Shown one piece after another: positions 34,227 through 42,795 of a stretch of 43,817 nt of DNA. The first letter of the stretch is position 1. The number at the start of each line of letters is the position of its first letter. Source of the stretch: an uncultured Lachnospiraceae bacterium (GTDB taxonomy: Bacteria; Bacillota; Clostridia; Lachnospirales; Lachnospiraceae); NCBI GenBank assembly GCA_951800145.1, contig CATOJE010000028.1:1-43817 (forward strand), in the 5' to 3' direction. A program made the position numbers and the translations under genes. The notes under the pieces are model-generated. The model did not search any database, was not told where the DNA came from, and saw nothing but the letters and a program-made list of their open reading frames with translations.

Positions 34227-35195
34227 ATGATTAATGAAACCATATTAGCCATTATTATCGCATTCGCCATCAGCGCCCTTTTATGCCCGGTGGTGATTCC
34301 CTTTCTCCATAAATTAAAATTCGGACAGCAGGTGCGGGAGGAGGGGCCCCAGGCCCATTTAAAAAAGCAGGGAACGCCCACCATGGGCGGGCTTATGATC
34401 CTCACCAGTGTGATTATCACGTCCCTGTTTTATATCCCAAGATATCCAAAGATCATCCCTGTCCTATTTGTGACGGTGGGCTTTGGCATCATTGGATTTT
34501 TAGATGATTACATCAAGATCGTGATGAAGCGCTCAGAAGGCTTAAATCCCAAGCAGAAGCTTCTCGGCCAGTGTGTGATCACCGGGATCTTCGCCTGGTA
34601 TCTGGTAAAAGGCGGGGAGGTGGGGAATGGGATGCTGATTCCCTTCACCGGCGGCTTTGAAGAGGGGCTCTATTTAAACCTGGGGATTCTATTTGTCCCG
34701 GCGGTATTTTTCATTGTGCTTGGCACGGACAATGGGGTGAATTTTACCGATGGCCTGGATGGGCTCTGCACCAGTGTAACCATACTGGTGGCCACCTTCT
34801 TAACGATCATTTCCCTGGGAGAGGGAAGCGGCATCAGTCCCATCACAGGCGCGGTGGTGGGAAGCCTTTTAGGATTCCTTCTGTTTAATGTGTATCCGGC
34901 CAAGGTGTTCATGGGGGATACCGGCTCTCTGGCCCTGGGGGGCTTTGTGGCCTCCAGCGCGTTTATGCTGCAGATGCCCTTATTTATTGTGCTCATTGGG
35001 TTTATTTATTTGATCGAAGTAGTATCTGTGATCATTCAGGTGGCTTACTTTAAGAAAACCGGAGGGAAGCGCATCTTTAAGATGGCTCCCATCCACCACC
35101 ATTTTGAATTATGCGGATGGTCGGAGACCAGAGTAGTTGCGGTATTTGCCATAGTCACCGCAGTTCTCTGTATGGTGGCATACTTAGGATTATAG
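34227..35195 (+). CDS. mraY: Phospho-N-acetylmuramoyl-pentapeptide transferase
   Basis: A ten-segment membrane enzyme making lipid I from UDP-MurNAc-pentapeptide and undecaprenyl phosphate. Signature patterns include EEGPQAHLKKQGTPTMGG, FGIIGFLDDYIK (aspartate pair), GTDNGVNFTDGLDGL, FMGDTGSLALGG and APIHHHFEL. The length of 322 is typical. I start at ATG 34227, five bases after GAGGTG; an upstream in-frame TTG at 34215 lacks a site. The next gene begins right after the stop, with AGGAGG overlapping it. Confidence 0.95.
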   Translation: MINETILAIIIAFAISALLCPVVIPFLHKLKFGQQVREEGPQAHLKKQGTPTMGGLMILTSVIITSLFYIPRYPKIIPVLFVTVGFGIIGFLDDYIKIVMKRSEGLNPKQKLLGQCVITGIFAWYLVKGGEVGNGMLIPFTGGFEEGLYLNLGILFVPAVFFIVLGTDNGVNFTDGLDGLCTSVTILVATFLTIISLGEGSGISPITGAVVGSLLGFLLFNVYPAKVFMGDTGSLALGGFVASSAFMLQMPLFIVLIGFIYLIEVVSVIIQVAYFKKTGGKRIFKMAPIHHHFELCGWSETRVVAVFAIVTAVLCMVAYLGL

Positions 35196-35207
35196 GAGGT
35201 TTTGGAT

Positions 35208-36602
35208 TTGAGCAGTCAGAAGGTTTTAGTGGCAGGCACAGGGGTGAGCGGCATCGCGGCGGCAAAGCTTTTGCTGGAGCTGGGCGGCGAGGTGGTGCTC
35301 TATGATGGCAATGAGACGCTGGATGAGAATACCTTAAAGGAAAAGTTTGAGGACAGCCGGAAGGTGTCGGTGGTCCTTGGAGAATTAAAGCGGACAGACC
35401 TGGCGGGGGTGGAGCTGTGCATTATCAGTCCCGGGATTCCCTTAGAGGCTCCCTTTGTGGCAGTGATTGACGAGGCAAAGATTCCCATCTGGGGAGAGAT
35501 CCAGCTGGCCTACCACTGCGCTAAGGGGCGTCTGGCTGCGATCACCGGCACCAATGGGAAGACCACCACCACCGCCCTTGCCGGGCAGATTTTAAAGGAT
35601 TATTTTGAACAGGTCTTTGTGGTGGGGAACATCGGGATTCCCTACACCCAGGTGGCCCTGGAGACCACAGAGGATTCCATCACCGTGGCAGAGGTTTCCA
35701 GCTTTCAGCTGGAGACCATCATGGATTTCCATCCCAATGTAAGCGCGATTTTAAATATTACTCCCGATCATTTAAACCGCCACAGAACCATGGAGCGGTA
35801 TATCGAGATGAAAAAAAGCATCGCCTTAAACCAGACTAAGGAGGACACCATCGTATTAAATTACGATGATCCGGTGCTAAAGCGCTTCGGCCTGGGGGAG
35901 AAGGAAGAAACGGAGCCGGATCCTCAGATCCCGGAGATCGAGCGGAAGGCTAAGGTGATCTTCTTCAGCAGCCGGAACGTGCTGGAGGAGGGGCTTTATC
36001 TGAATGGGGATGAGATCCTCTGGGCTCACGACAAGCGGCGTCAGATGGTGGTCAATGTCCATGAATTAAAGCTTCTGGGCCGTCATAATTATGAAAATGT
36101 GATGGCGGCGGTGGCCATAGGCCGGACCCTTGGGGTGCCGATGGAGTCGATCCGGCGGACGCTCCGGGAGTTCCAGGCAGTGGAGCACCGGATCGAGTTT
36201 GTGGGAGAGCGCAGCGGCGTAAGGTATTACAATGATTCCAAGGGGACGAATCCGGACGCGGCCATCCAGGCGATCCGCGCCATGCCCGGGCCCACCCTGC
36301 TGATCGCCGGCGGTTATGATAAGCAGAATACCTTTGATGAGTGGATTGAAGCCTTTGAGGGGAAGGTAAAGCACCTGGTTTTAATCGGCCAGACCAGGGA
36401 CAAAATCGCTCAGTGTGCAAGGGAGCATGGGTTTACGGAGATTATGTATGCAGAGGATATGCAGGAGGCGGTAAAGGTCTGCGCCTCCTATGCTAACATG
36501 GGGGATTACGTGCTTTTAAGTCCTGCCTGCGCCAGCTGGGGGATGTTTAAAAATTACGAGGAGAGAGGCCGCATCTTTAAGGAATGTGTGGGAAATTTAT
36601 AA
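35208..36602 (+). CDS. murD: UDP-N-acetylmuramoylalanine-D-glutamate ligase
   Basis: The Mur ligase that adds D-glutamate to UDP-MurNAc-L-Ala using ATP. It begins with KVLVAGTGVSGIAAAKLL, has the ATP loop AITGTNGKTTTTALAG, NITPDHLNRH, HNYENVMAAVAIGR, EHRIEF and YNDSKGTNPDAA near the C-terminal domain, and ends with LLSPACASWGMF. Length is 464 residues. I use TTG 35208, eight bases after AGGAGG; a TTG at 35202 is in frame but only two bases from the ribosome site. Confidence 0.94.
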   Translation: MSSQKVLVAGTGVSGIAAAKLLLELGGEVVLYDGNETLDENTLKEKFEDSRKVSVVLGELKRTDLAGVELCIISPGIPLEAPFVAVIDEAKIPIWGEIQLAYHCAKGRLAAITGTNGKTTTTALAGQILKDYFEQVFVVGNIGIPYTQVALETTEDSITVAEVSSFQLETIMDFHPNVSAILNITPDHLNRHRTMERYIEMKKSIALNQTKEDTIVLNYDDPVLKRFGLGEKEETEPDPQIPEIERKAKVIFFSSRNVLEEGLYLNGDEILWAHDKRRQMVVNVHELKLLGRHNYENVMAAVAIGRTLGVPMESIRRTLREFQAVEHRIEFVGERSGVRYYNDSKGTNPDAAIQAIRAMPGPTLLIAGGYDKQNTFDEWIEAFEGKVKHLVLIGQTRDKIAQCAREHGFTEIMYAEDMQEAVKVCASYANMGDYVLLSPACASWGMFKNYEERGRIFKECVGNL

Positions 36603-36660
36603 TGCTTTTTCAGAAGCTCTTTCTGGCTGATTTTGTCAGATTCCGAGAGTACTCTTAAGG
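36603..36660 (+). repeat. Copy of the sipW-region hairpin-type element before ftsW
   Basis: Bases 36615-36656 match 19200-19241 at about 34 of 42 positions, including CTGATTTTGT and AGATTCCG. The long stem of the first copy is only partly kept. The element ends with GAGTACTC, which also occurs at 5847-5854 before the DUF1292 gene. It fills the gap between murD and the ftsW ribosome site. Confidence 0.5.
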
Positions 36661-36677
36661 ATTAAGGAGGACAGTGC

Positions 36678-38303
36678 ATGGCAAATAAGCAGCGGCCAGT
36701 ACAATCCGGCCAGAAGCCCTATGGGGGAAATATCCGTCCTATGAAGAAGCCCGGGGGCGGAGGGAGCCATTCCATGGGAAGGGGAGCCGGGGGCGGGGGC
36801 AGCCGCCCCTCCGGACAGAGGCCGGGGAATGGGGGAAGCCGTCCGCCCGGGCAGAGGCCAGGGAGCGGGGGAGGCAGCCCCTCCGGGCAGAGGCCAGGGA
36901 GCGGGGGAGGCAGCCCCTCCGGGCAGAGGCCGGGAAGCGGGGGAGGCCGTCCGGCGGGATCCGTGCCGGGGAATGGCGGCGCCCGTCCGTCTAAGGCCAG
37001 GCCGGGCTCAGGCGGGAAACGACCGGGGGAGCACAGCCAGGCTGCAATCCGGAATCCCTCCGGCGGACAAAGGCCAGTGCCGTCCGGGCAGCCGGCCAGG
37101 CCCATCCCCATCGACCGGTACAGTTCGGCCCAGCACCAGGAGCCGGCCTCGCCTCAGCCCCAGCCGGGCCGTAAGATGCGGGCCAGGCGTTTTTATGACT
37201 ACAGCCTGCTTTTTGCAATTATCTTTTTAACCGTATTCGGGCTGGTGATGATCTACAGCTCCAGCTCTTATTCGGCCCAGCTAAAGTATGGGGACGCAGG
37301 CTATTTTATGAAGCGGCAGGGATATATCGCGATTGGAGGAGCGCTGATTATGGTGCTGATCTCCAAGATAAATTATCATTTCTTCGCCAAGTTTGCACTG
37401 CTTTCTTACCTTCTTTCCTATGTGCTGATGCTGATGGTAATGCTCACCCCTTTGGGGATTGAAGTGAATGGAAAGAAGCGGTGGCTGAAGCTGGGGCCGC
37501 TCCAGTTCCAGCCCACGGAGCTGGTAAAGATCGCCCTGATCCTTCTTCTGGCAGTGGTGATTACCGAGATGGGGGCGCAGATTAATAAGCTGAAGGCCCT
37601 GAGGTGGATCGCCGTTATTACCATCCCCATCGCCGCCCTGGTGGCAAAGAATAATCTGAGCTCCGGCATTATTATCCTTGGGATCGCCTTTGTGATGTCC
37701 TTTGTGGCCTGTAAGCTCCAGTGGCCCTTTGTGGCCTGTGTGGGGGCGGCAGGCCTTGTGGTAACCTTCGCCGGCCCCATCGCCACAGCCCTGGAACGGA
37801 TCGGGCTGATGCACAGCTATCAGCTGAGCCGGATCCATGTATGGCTGGATCCGGAGGCCTACCCTCAGGATGGAGGATATCAGGTTCTCCAGGGCCTCTA
37901 TGCCATAGGCTCCGGCGGATTAGTGGGAAAGGGGCTGGGGGAGAGCATACAGAAGCTGGGCTTTGTGCCAGAGGCGCAGAATGATATGGTATTTTCCATT
38001 ATCTGCGAGGAATTAGGCATCTTTGGCGCGATTTCCGTGATTTTGATTTTCCTCTTTATCATTTACCGGTTTATGCTCATCGCCAGCAATGCCCCGGATC
38101 TGTTCGGCGCTATGCTGGTGGTGGGGGTGATGGGGCATATCGCCATCCAGGTGGTCTTAAACATCGCGGTGGTGACCAACACCATCCCCAATACAGGAAT
38201 CACCCTCCCCTTTATCAGCTACGGCGGCACCTCGGTGGTATTTTTGATGATGGAGATGGGGATGGTTCTCAGTGTGTCGAATCAGATTAAATTGCAAAAA
38301 TAA
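36678..38303 (+). CDS. ftsW: FtsW/SpoVE-family peptidoglycan glycosyltransferase with repetitive N-terminal extension
   Basis: A SEDS-family lipid II polymerase with about ten membrane segments. The core starts near residue 167 (RRFYDYSLLFAIIFLTVFGL) and includes VNGKKRWLKLGPLQFQPTEL, the long loop with YQVLQGLYAIGSGG, VPEAQNDMVFSIICEELG and the C-terminal LPFISYGGTSVVF. Ahead of the core lie about 165 residues rich in Gly, Pro, Arg, Ser and Gln, with 12-residue repeats of SPSGQRPGSGGG type. The ribosome site AAGGAGGAC before ATG 36678 supports the extended start; no site precedes the internal Met near 37176. Usual FtsW length is about 370-420, here 541. It could instead be SpoVE, the sporulation paralogue. 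Confidence 0.9.
   Translation: MANKQRPVQSGQKPYGGNIRPMKKPGGGGSHSMGRGAGGGGSRPSGQRPGNGGSRPPGQRPGSGGGSPSGQRPGSGGGSPSGQRPGSGGGRPAGSVPGNGGARPSKARPGSGGKRPGEHSQAAIRNPSGGQRPVPSGQPARPIPIDRYSSAQHQEPASPQPQPGRKMRARRFYDYSLLFAIIFLTVFGLVMIYSSSSYSAQLKYGDAGYFMKRQGYIAIGGALIMVLISKINYHFFAKFALLSYLLSYVLMLMVMLTPLGIEVNGKKRWLKLGPLQFQPTELVKIALILLLAVVITEMGAQINKLKALRWIAVITIPIAALVAKNNLSSGIIILGIAFVMSFVACKLQWPFVACVGAAGLVVTFAGPIATALERIGLMHSYQLSRIHVWLDPEAYPQDGGYQVLQGLYAIGSGGLVGKGLGESIQKLGFVPEAQNDMVFSIICEELGIFGAISVILIFLFIIYRFMLIASNAPDLFGAMLVVGVMGHIAIQVVLNIAVVTNTIPNTGITLPFISYGGTSVVFLMMEMGMVLSVSNQIKLQK
36800..37020 (+). repeat. 36-bp coding tandem repeats in the ftsW extension
   Basis: About six units of 36 bp encode variants of SPSGQRPGSGGG. 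The two central units, around 36868-36939, are nearly identical at the DNA level. Outer units are diverged (SRPPGQRPGSGG, RPAGSVPGNGG, RPSKARPGSGG). Such identical units are prone to copy-number change. Confidence 0.75.
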
Positions 38304-38419
38304 CCGGGAATGAGTTACAAAACAAGCCTCCCCTTCATATAGTATTAAGTATAGAAGCGCGCGCTGCTGTTCCCAGCCGGCTGGGAATGGCGGCAAGTAT
38401 GGTTTTGGAGGGAGCTTGT
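38304..38419 (+). other. Gap before murA with an 18-bp perfect palindrome
   Basis: TTCCCAGCCGGCTGGGAA at 38370-38387 is perfectly palindromic and not followed by a T-run. It lies 32 bp before the murA start, so it could be an operator or an RNA hairpin in the leader. No convincing promoter was found. Confidence 0.5.
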
Positions 38420-39685
38420 TTGTCGGAGATTCGCATTTGCGGTTACCGGCCTTTATCAGGCGAGATAAAAATCCAAGGTTCGAAAAACGGAGTGCTGCCC
38501 ATGCTGGCGGCATCAATCCTCCAGAAGGGAACCATGAAATTTACCAATGTCCCCATCATACAGGATGTTGTCTGTATGGTGGGAATTTTAGAATCCATAG
38601 GCTGTCAGTGCTGCTGGGATAAGAATACACTGGAGGTCAATGCTTCGCAGATAACAGGCGCCCGCATCCGGAAGGCGGATATGGAAAAGATGCGTTCTTC
38701 TATCCTGGTAATGGGCTCCCTACTGGGAAGGCAGGGCCAGGCCGTGACCTGGTATCCAGGGGGCTGCTCCATCGGAAGCCGTCCCATCGACCTGCATTTA
38801 AGCGCCTTTCTGTCCCTGGGGGCAAGGGTATGGGAGGAGGATGGGAGGATGGAGGCTTTGGCCCCAGCGCTAAAGGGGGCAGAGATCTCCTTCCCCTATC
38901 CCAGTGTGGGGGCTACAGAAAATGCGCTTCTGGCATCAGTGCTGGCCCAGGGGGAGACCCTGATCCTGGGAGCGGCCATGGAGCCGGAGATCATCAGTCT
39001 CTGCCGTCTGCTGAATCAGATGGGAGGGAAAATCGAAGGGATCGGCACCTCCACCCTCCGCGTCCAGGGGGTAGAGGAGCTTTATGGGACAGAATTTGCC
39101 GTTCCCGGGGATCGGATTGCCGCAGGCACGTATCTCATCGCTGCGGCAGCCACAGAGGGGGATGTCCGGATCCTGGGCGCTGCCTGGGAGGATATGGAGG
39201 AAGTGGTCCAGGTTTTGCGGGAAGCAGGGGCGAAGGTGGAGAGGATTCCAGACAGCAGCGGGGAGGGCGGAGGGATCGCCCTGTCCATGAAGGGGCGGCC
39301 CAGGGCAATGAAGCTTTCCACCAGCCCCTATCCCGGCTTTCCCACGGACCTTCAGTCCCCTATGCTGGCCTGGCTTTCCAGGGGAGAGGGGATCAGCCAG
39401 GTGGAGGAGACGGTATTTGAGGCCAGATTTAAAACCGTGGGAGAGCTATGGCACATGGGGGCGGAGATCCAGGTTCAGGGAAATCACGCAGAGATCTGCG
39501 GGATCCATCGGCTGAAGGGAGCCAGAGTGAGGGCCTGGGATCTGAGAGGAGGAGCGGCTCTGGTCACCGCGGCCCTGGCGGCTCAGGGCGAAACGGTAAT
39601 TTCGGACTGCCAGTATATTGAAAGAGGGTATGAGGACATCTGCCGGGACATCCAGACACTGAACGGAGTGATCTGCTGGTGCTGA
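38420..39685 (+). CDS. murA: UDP-N-acetylglucosamine 1-carboxyvinyltransferase
   Basis: The enzyme catalyses the first committed step of peptidoglycan synthesis, moving enolpyruvate from PEP to UDP-GlcNAc; it is the fosfomycin target. With TTG 38420 as start, Lys22-Asn23 (GSKNGVLPML) and Cys116 (PGGCSIGSRPIDLHL) fall at almost the canonical positions, and the catalytic Asp is in PGFPTDLQ (Asp310). Length is 421. The TTG is five bases after GGAGGGAG; an upstream ATG at 38387 overlaps the palindrome. It takes the place where murG often stands in this cluster. Confidence 0.93.
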   Translation: MSEIRICGYRPLSGEIKIQGSKNGVLPMLAASILQKGTMKFTNVPIIQDVVCMVGILESIGCQCCWDKNTLEVNASQITGARIRKADMEKMRSSILVMGSLLGRQGQAVTWYPGGCSIGSRPIDLHLSAFLSLGARVWEEDGRMEALAPALKGAEISFPYPSVGATENALLASVLAQGETLILGAAMEPEIISLCRLLNQMGGKIEGIGTSTLRVQGVEELYGTEFAVPGDRIAAGTYLIAAAATEGDVRILGAAWEDMEEVVQVLREAGAKVERIPDSSGEGGGIALSMKGRPRAMKLSTSPYPGFPTDLQSPMLAWLSRGEGISQVEETVFEARFKTVGELWHMGAEIQVQGNHAEICGIHRLKGARVRAWDLRGGAALVTAALAAQGETVISDCQYIERGYEDICRDIQTLNGVICWC

Positions 39686-39741
39686 TTGACAGCGCTGCTG
39701 AAGGCTGCCTGGCAAGGCCAATACATCAGGTGAGAAGCATT

Positions 39742-40470
39742 ATGTCAAAAAACATGGAAACGAAAAAAGGGCATATGGGAATTTGGATTGGGGCAGCCTT
39801 CCTTCTGCTTCTGGTTCTGATTGCCCTGTCCTTAAATATCTCCACAGTTACCGTAAGAGGAAATCAGAAATATACGGCGCAGCAGATCGAGGAGATCCTG
39901 TTTGGAGGACGGTGGGATCGGAATTCTTTGTACTGCTACTATCGAAACCGGTTTCAGCCCCCAAAGGAGATCCCATTTGTGGAGGATTACGAAATCATCT
40001 TTCAGAGTCCCACCGAGGCGGAGGTCATCCTCTATGAAAAGAGTGTGGTAGGCTATGTATCCTACATGAGCAGCTATATGTATTTTGATAAGGACGGCAT
40101 TGTGATCGAGAGTGCAAGCAGCCGCCTGGAAGGGATTCCGCAGATTACAGGGCTGACCTTCGGAAGCATTGTGCTGAATCAGCCCCTTCCTGTGGAAAAT
40201 CAGGAAATCTTTGAGCAGATTATGAACCTGACCCAGGATCTGATGACAAAGTCCATCGATGCGGACCAGATTTGCTACGATGACCGGGGGAATGCCACGC
40301 TGGTAATCGGGGATGTGGATGTATATCTGGGGAGCAATAAGGACATGAATGGCAAGATCCACGAGCTTTATAATATGCTTCCTCAGCTGGAGGGCCTGGC
40401 CGGGACCTTATACCTGGACCGGTACGATGAAAACAATAGCAGTATGTGGTATTCTTTCATAAAAAGGTAG
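39742..40470 (+). CDS. divIB: Cell division protein DivIB/FtsQ
   Basis: A 242-residue bitopic protein of the divisome that stabilises FtsL/DivIC. It has a short basic cytoplasmic start, one membrane segment (IWIGAAFLLLLVLIALSL), then a POTRA domain beginning ISTVTVRGNQKYTAQQIEEIL, and a beta domain with AEVILYEKSVVGYV and MYFDKDGIVIE typical of the family. I chose ATG 39742 after AGGTGAG; the upstream in-frame ATG at 39679 overlaps murA. The position between murA and ftsZ agrees with the assignment. Confidence 0.87.
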   Translation: MSKNMETKKGHMGIWIGAAFLLLLVLIALSLNISTVTVRGNQKYTAQQIEEILFGGRWDRNSLYCYYRNRFQPPKEIPFVEDYEIIFQSPTEAEVILYEKSVVGYVSYMSSYMYFDKDGIVIESASSRLEGIPQITGLTFGSIVLNQPLPVENQEIFEQIMNLTQDLMTKSIDADQICYDDRGNATLVIGDVDVYLGSNKDMNGKIHELYNMLPQLEGLAGTLYLDRYDENNSSMWYSFIKR

Positions 40471-40503
40471 GGTATAATTACCAAAAATATATCAAAAAAA
40501 TAG

Positions 40504-40532
40504 TTGCTATTTTCGGGAAAATCAAATATGAT
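40504..40532 (+). promoter_or_regulatory. Sigma-A promoter for ftsZ
   Basis: TTGCTA (40504-40509), a 17-bp spacer and TATGAT (40527-40532) lie in the 148-bp gap after divIB. The -35 context TTGCTATTTT is the same as at the mraZ promoter. The untranslated leader would be about 80 nt. Confidence 0.75.
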
Positions 40533-40618
40533 ATTAGTTAGACTAGAATTTCTATGTGAATAACCATACATTTACGATTGAGGAAGAGAAAACCAGGGAG
40601 AATAAGGAGGAAACGGTC

Positions 40619-41815
40619 TTGTTAGAAATTAAGATAAATGAGTCAGAGAGCGCAGCACGCATCATCGTAGTCGGTGTGGGCGGAGCGGGGAACAACGCAG
40701 TAAACCGGATGGTGGAAGAGGACATCATCGGAGTGGAATTTATCGGTATTAACACGGACAAGCAGGTTCTGGCAACCTGCCAGGCGCCCACCACCATGCA
40801 GATCGGGGAGAAGCTTACCGGAGGAAAGGGCGCAGGCGCAAGACCGGAGGTTGGAGAAAAGGCGGCGGAGGAAAGCTCGGATGAGATATCCCAGGCATTA
40901 AGAGGAGCGGACATGGTGTTCGTAACCTGCGGCATGGGAGGCGGAACCGGAACCGGCGCTGCTCCTGTGGTGGCCAGGATCGCAAAGGATATGGGGATCC
41001 TGACCGTAGGCGTGGTGACCAAGCCCTTCCGCTTTGAGGGAAAGACGCGTATGGATAATGCTCTCCGGGGAATCGACCGTTTAAAGGAAAGCGTGGATAC
41101 CCTGATCGTCATCCCCAATGACAAGCTTTTAGAGATCGTAGACCGCAGGACTACAATGCCCGAATCCTTAAAGAAGGCGGATGAGGTGCTGCAGCAGGCA
41201 GTTCAAGGCATCACGGACCTGATTAATGTTCCCGGCCTGATTAACCTGGATTTTGCAGATGTTCAGACCGTTATGACGGATAAGGGCATCGCCCATATCG
41301 GCATCGGCAGCGCCAAGGGCGATGACAAGGCCATCGAGGCTGTGAAGCAGGCGGTGTCCAGCCCTCTGCTAGAGACCACCATCGAGGGAGCTTCCCATGT
41401 GATTATTAATATCTCTGGCGATATCAGCCTCATCGAGGCGAATGAAGCGGCCAGCTATGTTCAGGAGCTTACCGGTGAGGAGGCGAATATTATCTTCGGC
41501 GCCATGTATGACGAGAGCGCCCAGGATGAGGTTTCCATCACCGTGATTGCCACTGGCCTGGAGACCAGGGGCGCTGCACCTGCAGCAAAGGCATCCGCCG
41601 GCTTCTCCGGCTATAAGCAGGCTCCCAGACAGGCCGCAGCTCCCGCTTACGGAATGCAGCAGCCCTCTATGCCTGCTATGCCCAAGACAGCTCCGGAGGC
41701 GGCTACAGCCGCAGCTCAGCAGCCTTATACCCAGCCTCAGCCCATGCCCCCCTATCGTCCCAGAAATACGGAGGTACAGATCAATATTCCGGATTTCTTA
41801 AAGAATAAGCGGTAA
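40619..41815 (+). CDS. ftsZ: Cell division protein FtsZ
   Basis: A tubulin-like GTPase forming the Z ring. It shows [24 protein letters not shown], the tubulin signature GGGTGTGAA (about residues 107-115), [10 protein letters not shown] and the T7 loop NLDFADV. After the globular part comes a Pro/Gln/Ala-rich linker, and the C-terminal peptide is [10 protein letters not shown], which contacts FtsA/SepF-type partners. I use TTG 40619, eight bases after AAGGAGG, giving 398 residues; a GTG at 40556 would add 21 acidic/polar residues but has no ribosome site. Confidence 0.95.
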   Translation: MLEIKINESESAARIIVVGVGGAGNNAVNRMVEEDIIGVEFIGINTDKQVLATCQAPTTMQIGEKLTGGKGAGARPEVGEKAAEESSDEISQALRGADMVFVTCGMGGGTGTGAAPVVARIAKDMGILTVGVVTKPFRFEGKTRMDNALRGIDRLKESVDTLIVIPNDKLLEIVDRRTTMPESLKKADEVLQQAVQGITDLINVPGLINLDFADVQTVMTDKGIAHIGIGSAKGDDKAIEAVKQAVSSPLLETTIEGASHVIINISGDISLIEANEAASYVQELTGEEANIIFGAMYDESAQDEVSITVIATGLETRGAAPAAKASAGFSGYKQAPRQAAAPAYGMQQPSMPAMPKTAPEAATAAAQQPYTQPQPMPPYRPRNTEVQINIPDFLKNKR

Positions 41816-41848
41816 AGCTGCCGGATTTTGGCGATGAAAAAGGGTAAT

Positions 41849-41894
41849 TTCGTCCCTTGGTTTGACAAACTTTGAAGCCTTTTCTGTTTATAAT
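41849..41894 (+). promoter_or_regulatory. spoIIGA promoter with wide spacer and 0A-like boxes
   Basis: A perfect TTGACA (41862-41867) and perfect TATAAT (41889-41894) are separated by 21 bp, not 17. The B. subtilis spoIIG promoter is known for a 22-bp spacer and activation by Spo0A~P. TTTGACA (41861-41867), overlapping the -35, and TTCGTCC (41849-41855) each match the 0A box complement TTCGNCA at six of seven positions. Confidence 0.7.
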
Positions 41895-41924
41895 GAATGT
41901 TATAGACAGGGAGGGCTTTTTTCT

Positions 41925-42749
41925 ATGGAAATCACGATTTATCCGGATATACTTTTTGCGGTAAACTTTTCCATGGATTTTTTTCTTCTCTGGCTGTTAA
42001 GAATGATTCTTAAGTTAAAAGGAAAGGGAAGCCGTCTGGCTGCCGGGAGCGCCGCAGGAGCACTGCTCTCAGTTCTGCTTCTGTACGGATGGCTTTTGCT
42101 CCTGCCCTCCGGCCTTTTAGCCCTTCTGCTTTGGCTGCCTGCACTGGCCGGGATAGGCGCACTGATGGTGTACATCGCCTTCTGGCCCTTAAGCTGCCGG
42201 GAGTTTATCCGTGCGGAGCTGGGCCTGCTTTTCGGATCCGCCCTGACTCAGGGAATCCTGGAATGGGGAAACCAGGGCTGGATGCTCCTTCATGGCCATC
42301 CCATCTGGAGCAGCTCTCTGGGCTTCGTGGGAATGCTTTTCTTTCTGGCAGGAGGCGTGCTTCTGGCCGAAGCTCTCTGGAAGGGGATCCACGAAGCTGC
42401 TTGTGAACGCTCCTGCCGTTACCAGGTAACCTTATTTTACCAGGGACGTCAGGCAGAGGCAGAAGGGTTTCTGGATACAGGAAACCGGTTAAAGGATCCT
42501 GCCTCCGGCCGCCCGGTCCATGTGGCGGACCGGAGGCTTTTAGAAGCGCTCTGTCCCAAACCAGAAGGGGTGTCCATGATCCCCTACCGAACCATTGACG
42601 GAGGGGGATCGGTGCTTACCGCAGTGACCCTGGACCGGATGGAGGCGGTGCAGGGAAAGCGCTGCCTGGTATTTGAGCGCCCTCTGGTGGCAGTAAGCCC
42701 CGGCGCTCTCAAGATGAAAAACGGCTGCCGGATCCTTTTACACGAATAA
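41925..42749 (+). CDS. spoIIGA: Sporulation sigma-E factor-processing peptidase
   Basis: A membrane aspartic protease that cleaves pro-sigma-E in the mother cell after signalling from the forespore. It has five hydrophobic segments in the first 160 residues (starting IYPDILFAVNFSMDFFLLWL). The soluble domain follows, with the catalytic Asp in EGFLDTGNRLKDP (Asp184). The length of 274 is slightly short of the usual 290-310. I use ATG 41925 nine bases after AGGGAGGG; the upstream ATG at 41862 falls in the promoter. It is followed by sigE, its substrate. Confidence 0.92.
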   Translation: MEITIYPDILFAVNFSMDFFLLWLLRMILKLKGKGSRLAAGSAAGALLSVLLLYGWLLLLPSGLLALLLWLPALAGIGALMVYIAFWPLSCREFIRAELGLLFGSALTQGILEWGNQGWMLLHGHPIWSSSLGFVGMLFFLAGGVLLAEALWKGIHEAACERSCRYQVTLFYQGRQAEAEGFLDTGNRLKDPASGRPVHVADRRLLEALCPKPEGVSMIPYRTIDGGGSVLTAVTLDRMEAVQGKRCLVFERPLVAVSPGALKMKNGCRILLHE

Positions 42750-42750
42750 A

Positions 42751-42795
42751 CGTAACAGCGCAGACGGCAAGAAGCTGCCTGTCTGAGGGGTTACG
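42751..42795 (+). other. Hairpin in the spoIIGA-sigE gap
   Basis: CGTAAC (42751-42756) pairs with GTTACG (42790-42795). Inside, CAGACGGCA pairs with TGCC-T-GTCTG around the loop AGAAGC, with an internal loop between the two stems. No T-run follows. It starts two bases after the spoIIGA stop and ends about 60 bp before the sigE start. Confidence 0.55.

Noticed and set aside
36719-37230. Long Pro/Gly-rich reading frames on both strands over the ftsW start
   Set aside because: They are shadows of the GC-rich repetitive ftsW extension, with no ribosome sites.
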